Source: a virus. Taken from it: a stretch of 22,518 nucleotides of DNA. Each line of letters begins with the position of its first letter. The stretch's first letter is position 1. Below, one piece after another: positions 1-5,870 of the stretch. The notes below the pieces were generated by a model. It was not told the origin of the DNA and did no database searches. It saw only the letters and a list, made by a program, of their open reading frames with translations. The position numbers and the translations under genes are program-made. The stretch is from positions 1 to 22,518 of the IMG/VR virus record IMGVR_UViG_3300017763_000220. One strand, given 5' to 3'.

Positions 1-1
1 A

Positions 2-340
2 GCGACTACTCAGCAAATCAGCGACAAAGTAATAAAGCTTTTACAAATCAACGGACAGTTAAAGGCAGTCATCAATACCGGCAGCTATGCCAACAAAATG
101 TGGACCCGCGTTCAGAACACAACCGCAGGAGCGACATGGTCACTGGTAAACACAGGTTTAAGTGAGTCCTGGGAAAATCTGCCTGTCACAGCGTGGGTAT
201 TTAATGCACGCTTAGATCCAGTCACTTGCCCTGTATGCAGACCGCTTCATCTGCAGAAACGAGCAACTAGAACTGGGTTTCCTATACAACCACCAATCCA
301 CGCAAATTGTCGTTGCTCAATAATTCCTCTACTAGGCTAG
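2..340 (+). CDS. Phage head morphogenesis protein, C-terminal part (Mu gpF / SPP1 gp7-like)
   Basis: The reading frame is open from base 2, so the 5' part lies outside the window and the Met at 98 is internal. About 112 residues are visible. The diagnostic part is the C-terminus: RLDPVTCPVC, then PPIHANCRC about 25 residues later. This matches the D-x-x-TCxxC...P-x-HxNCRC ending of the Mu gpF/SPP1 gp7 family. Those proteins are minor head components bound to the portal, with a role in DNA packaging or ejection. The paired CxxC and CRC cysteines suggest metal binding or disulfides (inference). Position just upstream of scaffold and capsid genes agrees. The family call is confident; the exact role in this phage is not. 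Confidence 0.8.
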   Translation, partial: ATTQQISDKVIKLLQINGQLKAVINTGSYANKMWTRVQNTTAGATWSLVNTGLSESWENLPVTAWVFNARLDPVTCPVCRPLHLQKRATRTGFPIQPPIHANCRCSIIPLLG

Positions 341-364
341 TTTGAGTAAACAAGCAAGTAAGTA

Positions 365-535
365 ATGGCGTGTTGGATCCCCGGCCCTGCAAACATGTGT
401 TGGCCAGCCAAGCCTGAGCAGTTTGCTAAATGGAGAAACGGACGAATCGAGGAGCCTGCACCACAAAAGGAAGAGCCCAAACGTCGCCGCCGGGCTCCAG
501 GGGGATCCTCAAGTCAATCTGCCGCATCTAGCTGA
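365..535 (+). CDS. Small hypothetical protein, 56 aa
   Basis: An ATG at 365, 25 bases after the head morphogenesis stop, opens a 56-codon frame ending TGA at 533-535. The product begins MACWIPGPANMCWPAKPEQF. It continues with an acidic/proline stretch, a KRRRR basic run around residue 40, and a Ser/Ala-rich tail, which is a natural-looking C-terminus. I do not recognise a family. There is no good ribosome binding site. Plus-strand position behind the head morphogenesis gene fits a small virion or assembly protein, but that is inference. A competing frame (423-614, TTG start) overlaps it, and only one of the two can be a conventional gene. If this entry is wrong, 341-550 holds nothing else I can support. 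Confidence 0.45.
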   Translation: MACWIPGPANMCWPAKPEQFAKWRNGRIEEPAPQKEEPKRRRRAPGGSSSQSAASS

Positions 536-550
536 GTACGCAAGTAGCCA

Positions 551-712
551 TCACTTGCTGACACGCTTATTAGACGAAGCAAAGGAGACTTTTAACAATT
601 TAAGAACAATCTGAAGAAGGCTGTTTTCTTTTAACCGGCTCATTCCGATGATTTCGCTAGCGGCATAAAGGCCAATTGAGACCATGGCACTTGTGTTTGG
701 ATCGAGTTGCAC
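551..712 (-). CDS. Small hypothetical protein, 53 aa, minus strand
   Basis: Read on the minus strand, a GTG at 712-710 opens 53 codons ending in TGA at 553-551. An alternative ATG lies at 685-683. The protein runs MQLDPNTSAMVSIGLYAASE, then IIGMSRLKENSLLQIVLKLL, then a basic Ser/Lys tail. Two hydrophobic or amphipathic helices are likely, around residues 9-23 and 32-45. The pattern 'ASEIIGM..LKENS..Q..L' reminds me of small uncharacterised cyanophage proteins, from memory and unchecked. I prefer the GTG because the LDPNTSA segment looks coding. There is no clear Shine-Dalgarno site. It lies 26 bases downstream of the other minus-strand gene, so the two probably share a transcript. Function unknown; a membrane or lysis role is possible. 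Confidence 0.5.
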   Translation of the reverse strand: MQLDPNTSAMVSIGLYAASEIIGMSRLKENSLLQIVLKLLKVSFASSNKRVSK

Positions 713-738
713 GAGCGTACAAGGAAGCTAAGTAAATG

Positions 739-936
739 TTACTTGCCTTGCTCCAAGGCTCTAAGCCGTAATTCGTGATCATCAATCCGCTCTTTAAAGT
801 CTTGCCGTAGGAGTGTGATCTGCTCCAAGACGATGGTAATCCTGGCATCCATTGCACTAGAACGTTTGTCAAGACGCCATAATGCACCTACCCCCGTAGA
901 GATTATTACCGTCGCAAGACCCGAAAAGAAGTCCAC
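739..936 (-). CDS. Small membrane protein with coiled coil, 65 aa, minus strand
   Basis: A GTG at 936-934 on the minus strand opens a 65-residue protein. Residues 3-20 (FFSGLATVIISTGVGALW) form one membrane segment. A basic residue pair follows, then a charged heptad-rich helix over about residues 28-62 (e.g. VLEQITLLRQDFKERIDDHE). One N-terminal transmembrane helix plus a coiled coil is the layout of XhlA-like and other small phage membrane proteins, so a holin-associated or envelope role is possible; nothing proves it. The frame is far more protein-like than the overlapping minus-strand frames. It is transcribed against the surrounding structural genes and lies directly upstream of the 53-aa gene. 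Its promoter would have to lie in 937-1059, where I see no convincing -35/-10 pair. Confidence 0.6.
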   Translation of the reverse strand: MDFFSGLATVIISTGVGALWRLDKRSSAMDARITIVLEQITLLRQDFKERIDDHELRLRALEQGK

Positions 937-1059
937 GGATCGTCAAAAAATATCTAAAGAAAGCATAGTCGAAACAGATTGATAAACCTACAGCAGTATC
1001 TACCTGCAAGTTAATAACATAATTAAGCACTATATTTAATTCGTTACCTCCACTTTTTG

Positions 1060-1809
1060 ATGCCAGAGGACATTCCAACAACCGAGTCCGTGACCGGTCT
1101 AGAGGTGGCTGTGCCACCTAATCCTCCCCAACCCGTACAACCTTCTTCTGACCCCCAAGAAATTGAGGGTTTACGTCACAAACTCGGCCTGGCTAATCAC
1201 CATGCCAAGCAGGCAAAGAAGGAAAAAGAAGGGTTGCAAAGACAGATCCAAGAACTGTCAGAACAACTCAACTCAGTACAGGAGGCACAACAGAGCGCAG
1301 TCAGGGAAAACCTGGAAGGGCAGGGTGCATACAAAGAGCTGTATGAGCAAGAGCGTGCTCGGGCCAAAGAGCTTGAGACCACGCTTTTAGCGGAGCGAGC
1401 GCAAAGCGCACAACAACTTGAGTCAGTGACTCAGGAACGTGCTCAGGAACGACTGAAAAGTTCAGCAATTTCTGCAATCAGTCAATCCAACGCGCTGAAT
1501 CCAAACCAGCTCTACACATTGTTGTCACCATCATTGCGACAAAACGATGAGGGAAAGGCAGTTGTTCTTCAATCGGGCGTCGAACAACCGCTGTCTGAGT
1601 ACCTCGGCAATTTGAAGCAATCGAATGAATGGCAGCATCACTTTGGAGCTGTGCAAGGACGAGGCATCGGCTCCGCACCAGCAGCTTCTTCAGTAGCACC
1701 AGGGATGGCAAATCCCTATGTCACCAGGAACCTTACAGAACGACTGCGACTGGAGGTGGAGAACCCCGGATTAGCTCAGCAACTTAAAGCTGAAGCAGGA
1801 CGTGGGTGA
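1060..1809 (+). CDS. Capsid scaffolding protein, 249 aa
   Basis: A hydrophilic protein directly before the major capsid gene. Residues 1-30 are Pro-rich. A long charged coiled coil spans roughly residues 33-130 (e.g. QIQELSEQLNSVQEAQQSAV). The C-terminus (NPYVTRNLTERLRLEVENP, then GLAQQLKAEAG) has the 'NP...NLTE..RL..ENP.LA..L' ending common to siphophage scaffolds. Such proteins assemble inside the procapsid, guide coat polymerisation and are removed before packaging. I chose the ATG at 1060 over the TTG one codon earlier. No Shine-Dalgarno site precedes either. Instead, bases 1045-1051 read TACCTCC, which resembles the 16S anti-SD itself. No protease domain is visible in this protein. Confidence 0.85.
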   Translation: MPEDIPTTESVTGLEVAVPPNPPQPVQPSSDPQEIEGLRHKLGLANHHAKQAKKEKEGLQRQIQELSEQLNSVQEAQQSAVRENLEGQGAYKELYEQERARAKELETTLLAERAQSAQQLESVTQERAQERLKSSAISAISQSNALNPNQLYTLLSPSLRQNDEGKAVVLQSGVEQPLSEYLGNLKQSNEWQHHFGAVQGRGIGSAPAASSVAPGMANPYVTRNLTERLRLEVENPGLAQQLKAEAGRG

Positions 1810-1836
1810 CTCACGGTAAACCCAACCTAAAGGATC

Positions 1837-2898
1837 ATGAGCGCAGCTTTCCAAAACTTCTCTGGAGGAACTTTCCTCGGAGATCTGGTCACAAAACCCC
1901 AATTCAGGGACTACATCAACCAAGAAATCTATGAGCGTTGCTCATGGATTCAGTCGGGTGTTCTTACCCGTAACTCTGCACTTGACGCCCGCGATGGTGG
2001 CGTAAGGGTTGAAGTTCCATTTTTCAAGCCTGTAACTGAGTCCGAAACCACAATCGGATCTTCAGCCACTTGGAATACAAATGGCTACCTAATTCCTGAC
2101 AACATCACCGCTGGCTCACAAGTGGCCACAATCCTCCATCGTGGTGGTGCTTTTGCCGCAGATGACCTCGCAAAGCTGGGCGCTGGAGCTGATCCGATGC
2201 AAGCTGTAGCAGGTTATATGAGCAAAACATTGCTCAAATTGCGTTCACGGACGCTGCTTGCCATGCTGGATGGCATCTTTGGTAGTGCTCTTTCAAGCAA
2301 CACCATTGATGTTTCTCAGGCAACTTCTGGTGCTGCAGAGGCTAACTTCCTGAGTGCAGCAAGTGTCATCAAGGCTCAGAACGTGCTTGGTGAGCGTGGT
2401 GACGAGCTAAGTGTGATTGCAATGCACTCCCACGTCGCAAACTATTTACGCCAGATCGGTGCACTGACCTTCAGCACCAGCGCCCTCTCAACCGGAGGGG
2501 CCGTGACCTGGGGTGGCGGCGGGCTGGGAGCTCAAGCAGAGCCCACTCAGTTCATGGGTCTTCGCGTAATTGTTGATGACCTTCTGGCACCAACTATCAA
2601 CGCTAGTGGTGCTGATCAGTACCCAGTAATGCTTCTCGGCAGCGGAGCAATTAACGAGGGTGTGCAACAGGAAACCCGATACGAATACGAGCGGAACATC
2701 CTCTCGAAACAGTCAGTGATGAGCTGGGACCACCACTACTGCTTCGCCCTTGGTGGGGTCTCGTGGAACTCCTCCAGCGACAACCCTGAGAACAGCGCAC
2801 TGTCAACTTCCAGCAACTGGGCTCTCCGTTATACGGATGCACGTCTAATCCCTGCTGTGAAGCTCACAGTTAATTCACCTTTCGCAGCTAACGCTTGA
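1837..2898 (+). CDS. Major capsid protein, 353 aa
   Basis: The main coat protein, by position after the scaffold and by sequence. The N-terminus (GGTFLGDLVTKPQFRDYI, then ERCSWIQSGVLTRNSALDAR, then GGVRVEVPFF) follows the 'SG....R...LD...GG....VPFF' pattern of HK97-fold coats of the gp13-like group. That subfamily assignment is from memory. An ATG at 1837 is preceded by AAAGGA only two bases upstream, a tight but usable spacing. The length is normal for an HK97-fold coat without a large delta domain, which agrees with a separate scaffold gene. A strong rho-independent terminator follows 25 bases after the stop, as expected for the most abundant virion protein. Confidence 0.9.
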   Translation: MSAAFQNFSGGTFLGDLVTKPQFRDYINQEIYERCSWIQSGVLTRNSALDARDGGVRVEVPFFKPVTESETTIGSSATWNTNGYLIPDNITAGSQVATILHRGGAFAADDLAKLGAGADPMQAVAGYMSKTLLKLRSRTLLAMLDGIFGSALSSNTIDVSQATSGAAEANFLSAASVIKAQNVLGERGDELSVIAMHSHVANYLRQIGALTFSTSALSTGGAVTWGGGGLGAQAEPTQFMGLRVIVDDLLAPTINASGADQYPVMLLGSGAINEGVQQETRYEYERNILSKQSVMSWDHHYCFALGGVSWNSSSDNPENSALSTSSNWALRYTDARLIPAVKLTVNSPFAANA

Positions 2899-2923
2899 CC
2901 TAGCCTGGTTGCGATGGGGACCG

Positions 2924-2956
2924 AAGGGAGGAGGGTAGTTACCTCTTCCCTTTTTT
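2924..2956 (+). terminator. Rho-independent terminator after the capsid gene
   Basis: Bases 2924-2934 pair with 2942-2952 in an 11-bp stem containing a single G-U, closed over a 7-base loop. The right arm runs into six T residues at 2951-2956. It lies just behind the major capsid gene, so it probably sets off capsid mRNA from the connector genes. Read-through, or a promoter further on, must supply the next operon. Confidence 0.9.
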
Positions 2957-2995
2957 ATTACTCACTTAATTAGAGTGGGGAGAGAACTTAGCTGC

Positions 2996-3133
2996 ATGGT
3001 CGGTTTGGTGAGAATGCACTGCTACCGATCAGGAGTGTTTTGGCTCTGTGATGTTCCACAGGCAGAAGCAAAACGCAAGCGTCTTGAGTTATCGCGACAG
3101 GGTTGGGTCGTTACTTATTCGGAGGTTGTCTAA
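2996..3133 (+). CDS. Small hypothetical protein, 45 aa
   Basis: An ATG at 2996 opens 45 codons ending TAA at 3131-3133. The last A is also the first base of the next gene's ATG, so the two are translationally coupled. The product, with YRSGVFWLCDVPQAEAKRKR in the middle and GWVVTYSEVV at the end, reads as a compact alpha/beta peptide, not random sequence. A second ATG at 3014 is possible. The GGAGG that serves the next gene is embedded in its last codons. I do not recognise the family. Position between capsid and connector genes suggests a minor head or regulatory role (inference). Confidence 0.55.
   Translation: MVGLVRMHCYRSGVFWLCDVPQAEAKRKRLELSRQGWVVTYSEVV
3121..3125 (+). promoter_or_regulatory. 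Ribosome binding site (GGAGG) fixing the start of the connector gene
   Basis: A perfect GGAGG lies seven bases before the ATG at 3133. It rules out the longer non-ATG extension of that frame back to 3103. Confidence 0.85.
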
Positions 3134-3678
3134 TGACTATCGACGCAACGATTGGGGGAGCATCAGCAAACTCTTTCGTCTCACTGGTTGAGATGACCAG
3201 TTATGCCGCGACACAAAGCTGGGCAAGTGCTTGGACTGCTTACACCGAAAGTGAGAAGGAAGTGAGCCTTATCTCAGCATGTAAGTGGCTGGACACCTTG
3301 ATTTACAAGGGCTCACGAAACGCAACTACACAGAGACTTTCCTGGCCTCGCACGGGAGCAACATTCGATGGAATTACCTCACCCACTGACGCAATACCTG
3401 TCCGGATACAAACAGCTCAAATGGAATTGTCTTGGCAGCTATTACAAAAACCAGACACCCTAATCACTAGCGGGACTGCGCCACAGGGCACCTATTTGGC
3501 TGAATCCAAAATTGGTGATCTAGTGCAGAAGTACCAGCAGTTCACAGGCACAAATGCGGCTGCAGTTGACAACGTCAATGATCCAACAGTCCTAATTAAA
3601 TTTCCCTGGCTGCGCGATTTAATCGGTGGTTGGCTTGGTGGTTTGACGGGCGGTGTCGGCCTTATGTCGAGAAACTAA
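3133..3678 (+). CDS. Head-tail connector, DnaT_2-like adaptor, 181 aa
   Basis: The start at 3133 is set by GGAGG at 3121-3125 and by the one-base overlap with the preceding stop. The protein opens MTIDATIGGASANSFVSLVE, the 'G...A.S.v.v.e...y' start of siphophage adaptors often annotated as DnaT-like (DnaT_2). The motif SWPRTGATFDGI near residue 70, followed by IPVRIQTAQMELSW, is typical of the family. These proteins form the first ring on the portal after packaging. The 'DnaT ssDNA-binding' name is a database label, not a role implied here. The C-terminal segment (PWLRDLIGGWLGGLTGG) is hydrophobic and glycine-rich. The stop overlaps the next start by one base. Confidence 0.75.
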   Translation: MTIDATIGGASANSFVSLVEMTSYAATQSWASAWTAYTESEKEVSLISACKWLDTLIYKGSRNATTQRLSWPRTGATFDGITSPTDAIPVRIQTAQMELSWQLLQKPDTLITSGTAPQGTYLAESKIGDLVQKYQQFTGTNAAAVDNVNDPTVLIKFPWLRDLIGGWLGGLTGGVGLMSRN

Positions 3679-4049
3679 TGAGCAAAATTGATGATGTCTT
3701 TGGAGCAATACCTGGACCTGCCATCAAAGAGTGGGGCACCAGTTGCACCTTTATAAAAAAGGGTGAGGGCACCTATGACGCTGTCACAGGACAGGTATTA
3801 AACACGGGCGTTACCTACGCAGTCATGGCGGTAATGCTGGACTTGGACAAGACGACCTCAAACCTGTACCAGGAAGAGGATTTTAAGATTCTGCTGGATG
3901 CTGAACAGATTGGTGATCAATACATGACCACAAACGATTTATTTAGAATCACCTTTGACGGAGTATCACGGGATTGCAAGATCGTTGACATTAAAACGTA
4001 CAGAGGTGACAAACCAATTTTCTTTACCTGCATCGTGAGGCCACAATGA
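3678..4049 (+). CDS. Head closure / head-tail joining protein, 123 aa
   Basis: The ATG at 3678 shares its A with the TAA of the connector gene, so I prefer it to the longer frame from 3630. A central beta-rich region includes YDAVTGQVLNTGVTYAVMAV followed by EEDFKILLDAEQIG, resembling stopper proteins of the SPP1 gp16/HK97 gp7-type joint group. The C-terminal IVDIKTYRGDKPIFFTCIV completes a small beta-barrel-like pattern. Family evidence is weak at the sequence level. The call rests mainly on size, predicted fold pattern, and position between the adaptor and the gp10-like gene. The last four bases overlap the next gene (ATGA). Confidence 0.6.
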   Translation: MSKIDDVFGAIPGPAIKEWGTSCTFIKKGEGTYDAVTGQVLNTGVTYAVMAVMLDLDKTTSNLYQEEDFKILLDAEQIGDQYMTTNDLFRITFDGVSRDCKIVDIKTYRGDKPIFFTCIVRPQ

Positions 4050-4528
4050 CTAGAAACATTACACAAATTGTCCCAGACATCCGCCAAGCTCTACAGGAGG
4101 TCTTGGAAGAGAGTGTTCAAGCAGTTTATGAAGACCTATTCAAGGCTGGTCCTTACTGGAGTGGTCAGTTCGCTACGAACTGGGAAGTTTTACCAGGCAA
4201 GAAATCAATCAAAGCGAACATATCAACGGTTGACCGACCAAAACAACCAAAAACGAGACCATTACCAGAACAAATACACATCCCAGACTCACCAAACCTT
4301 GGAGGTTACTCACTAGGTAACAGGGCAAAGTATCGGTTGTATGCAATGGACATTAAACCAACTCCAACGGGGCGTAGATCACCAACGTTTAAGCGATCTG
4401 ATGGAACAGCCGTAAACCTGACGAGTGGATCACCCCCCATAAAGTTTTGGTATGACAAGTATCTAAACGCAAGAATTGATACGACCATAAAGAAGCAGAT
4501 TCAATCCGTTTTTAGGAAATACCAATGA
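4046..4528 (+). CDS. HK97 gp10-like neck / tail completion protein, 160 aa
   Basis: The ATG at 4046 overlaps the previous stop by four bases; GAGG lies five bases upstream. The N-terminal amphipathic helix is followed by YWSGQFATNWEV and later YSLGNRAKYRLYAMD. The 'SG.f..nW.v...' and 'l.N.a.YA..' motifs mark HK97 gp10-like joint proteins, which sit at the tail-proximal end of the connector. The stretch around residues 60-85 is unusually rich in Lys, Pro and Gln. The C-terminus (ARIDTTIKKQIQSVFRKY) is a basic helix. The protein belongs to the overlapping connector set 3133-4956. Confidence 0.65.
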   Translation: MTRNITQIVPDIRQALQEVLEESVQAVYEDLFKAGPYWSGQFATNWEVLPGKKSIKANISTVDRPKQPKTRPLPEQIHIPDSPNLGGYSLGNRAKYRLYAMDIKPTPTGRRSPTFKRSDGTAVNLTSGSPPIKFWYDKYLNARIDTTIKKQIQSVFRKYQ

Positions 4529-4956
4529 CCCTACAAGCCATCCGCTACAAAATCGAAGGCCCATTGGCACAGGCACTTGCAACACAGGGTGTGAGCCATT
4601 ACGGAGAGAATCAGACGCCAACCAACCTGCAAGCGGATGAGCAGTGGGCACGAACCAGTGTGTCATTTGGATCGATGACGGAAAACGGTCTTAATCGAAA
4701 CTTCGAGCACATCCGGGGCTCGATCGTTATTGAGTTGTTTGTACCAAAAAACCAAGGACCAGCGGCAGCGCAAAATAGCGTCACGCCATTGATGCAAGCA
4801 TTAAACGATATTAATAACGCCAACGATGACGGAGCAGCAGCAAGTGGAGCAACAGTCTGGGTAAGAGACGTTCGTGGGCCGGACTTTATGGAGATGGACG
4901 AAGGGCCATTTTTCATGGCGCGAGTCAACGCAGGTTTCACAGCTAGTTACACTTAA
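4525..4956 (+). CDS. Tail terminator-like protein, 143 aa
   Basis: The start overlaps the previous stop by four bases, with AGGAA six bases upstream. The N-terminal helix (IRYKIEGPLAQALATQGVSH), then the strand/loop pattern RTSVSFGSMTENGLNRN, an IVIELFVPKNQGP strand, a helix, and a final FFMARVNAGFTASYT strand, fit the gpU/DUF4128-type tail terminator fold. These proteins cap the tail tube when it reaches the length set by the tape measure and dock the tail to the head. Its position directly before the tail tube gene is the standard one. Sequence evidence alone would not be decisive. Confidence 0.65.
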   Translation: MTLQAIRYKIEGPLAQALATQGVSHYGENQTPTNLQADEQWARTSVSFGSMTENGLNRNFEHIRGSIVIELFVPKNQGPAAAQNSVTPLMQALNDINNANDDGAAASGATVWVRDVRGPDFMEMDEGPFFMARVNAGFTASYT

Positions 4957-4979
4957 TTAAGTCGAGTCTGTGACCGACT

Positions 4980-5000
4980 GACGCCCGAAAGACGCCCGAA
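4980..5000 (+). repeat. Short tandem repeat upstream of the tail tube gene
   Basis: GACGCCCGAA occurs twice in tandem at 4980-4989 and 4991-5000, separated by one A. A 5-bp hairpin (4960-4964 with 4975-4979) precedes it. Both lie in the 67-base gap before the tail tube start. They may be regulatory or may be chance; no T tract follows. Confidence 0.5.
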
Positions 5001-5023
5001 CCGTCCTTCGCTTTTAAAAGAAA

Positions 5024-5794
5024 GTGCCAGTCCAAACAGGCAAAAGTGTGCTCACTGGAAACAGTGGAAGCATTAGTTTCAAACCAGCCGCAACTGATCT
5101 CGGCCTAGCAGATTTCAGTGATTTTCCTGGCGGCGATCTCATCACTGTGCCTTTGGGGCATGGTTATCGCATTGGCGACAAAGTTCGTTTCGAGGAGAAA
5201 GACAGCGGTCACATTGACTCTGCGCTAACTCTCGCAACTGACTACTACGTCAAAGCAATCTCCTCCGCAACAATCACAGTATCAGCCACATCTGGTGGTT
5301 CTGCTGTCACGCTTGCAGGCGACGGTGGCACGGGGTCAGCAAACACTCAGGGTTACATTCGGATTTTTCTCTCCGAATTCACTGCTGTGGCGAACGTTGC
5401 CTCATTCGAACTCTCATTGGAGAGGGACCAGTTGGAAACTACGTCGCTTTCAACAGGCGCGAGTTCTAATGATGGTTTGGCTCAGTTCAAGACCTATCAA
5501 GCTGGTTTCATCGATGGCACCGGCTCTATGGAGGTGCAATTCACTTCCGACCAAGGGAGCATGGCCTCACGACTGCTCGATTCTTCACTGAAGACTGAGC
5601 AATCTGGTGCTGAGGTAAAGCTCTACATCAACACCATTGCTGCTGCTGGCGGTGGTACTGACGATAATGCTTCTGCATACATTGAAGCTCCAATCACAAT
5701 TCTGGGATTCAATTTCTCTGTATCACCAGAAGACGTGACTGTTGCAACCTTGAATTATGCACTGTCGGGCCAGCCGACAACTTTCAAGCTGTAA
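5024..5794 (+). CDS. Major tail tube protein, 256 aa
   Basis: I take the GTG at 5024 as the start; AAAAGAAA just before it is a weak ribosome site and no ATG offers a better choice. The protein forms the stacked rings of the tail tube. The tube signature is ASFELSLERDQLETTSL at residues 126-142, followed by GTGSMEVQF and a C-terminal FSVSPEDVTVATLNYAL strand. Residues about 38-105 appear to be an inserted beta domain: TVPLGHGYRIGDKVRF, then LATDYYVKAIS and ITVSATSGGSAV. This is a 'GHG...GD.V.F...YYV' module that I recall in other phage tail proteins and that may decorate the tube surface. The signature recurs in two genes further on. A terminator lies directly behind the gene. Confidence 0.85.
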   Translation: MPVQTGKSVLTGNSGSISFKPAATDLGLADFSDFPGGDLITVPLGHGYRIGDKVRFEEKDSGHIDSALTLATDYYVKAISSATITVSATSGGSAVTLAGDGGTGSANTQGYIRIFLSEFTAVANVASFELSLERDQLETTSLSTGASSNDGLAQFKTYQAGFIDGTGSMEVQFTSDQGSMASRLLDSSLKTEQSGAEVKLYINTIAAAGGGTDDNASAYIEAPITILGFNFSVSPEDVTVATLNYALSGQPTTFKL

Positions 5795-5807
5795 ATTACA
5801 GCAACCT

Positions 5808-5834
5808 AGCCCCGTTACCATGCGGGGCTTTTTT
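5808..5834 (+). terminator. Rho-independent terminator after the tail tube gene
   Basis: AGCCCCG at 5808-5814 pairs perfectly with CGGGGCT at 5823-5829 over an 8-base loop, followed by a run of six T residues. It is placed like the terminator behind the capsid gene, after the second very abundant virion protein. Confidence 0.9.
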
Positions 5835-5849
5835 ATTTAGGTAGTATTA

Positions 5850-5870
5850 ATGCAACTAAGTACGTTGCAT
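5850..5870 (+). promoter_or_regulatory. Perfect inverted repeat covering the chaperone start codon
   Basis: ATGCAAC at 5850-5856 pairs exactly with GTTGCAT at 5864-5870 over the loop TAAGTAC. The right arm includes the first two bases of the ATG at 5869. No Shine-Dalgarno site is visible here. If it folds in the mRNA, the hairpin would hide the start codon and could limit chaperone translation. That role is inference. Confidence 0.45.

Noticed and set aside
423-614. Plus-strand frame of 63 codons starting with TTG
   Set aside because: No ribosome site, TTG start, and it overlaps the better-started 56-aa frame. Kept only as a possible frame-shifted continuation in the findings.
657-887. Minus-strand frame of 76 codons
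   Set aside because: Overlaps both minus-strand genes in another frame; composition rich in Trp, His and Ser without any domain-like pattern.
937-1059. Possible divergent promoters between the minus-strand pair and the scaffold gene
   Set aside because: AT-rich, with weak -10-like elements such as CATAAT at 1018, but no matching -35 at proper spacing on either strand.
869-1117. Minus-strand frame with a hydrophobic stretch and a GGAGG-like sequence (complement of TACCTCC at 1045-1051)
   Set aside because: The nearest start (GTG at 1030) is about 16 bases from the GGAGG. The frame overlaps the 65-aa gene by 68 bases, and its hydrophobic, Cys-containing reading looks partly like a shadow.
3103-3132. 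Longer non-ATG start for the connector gene
   Set aside because: The ATG at 3133 has GGAGG at ideal spacing and a one-base overlap with the previous stop.
3630-3677. Longer start for the head-closure gene
   Set aside because: Would overlap the connector gene by 49 bases; the ATG at 3678 overlaps its stop by one base like the other genes here.
4611-4940. 109-codon minus-strand frame
   Set aside because: Exact antisense of the tail-terminator gene; Ala/Ser-rich shadow reading with no start context.
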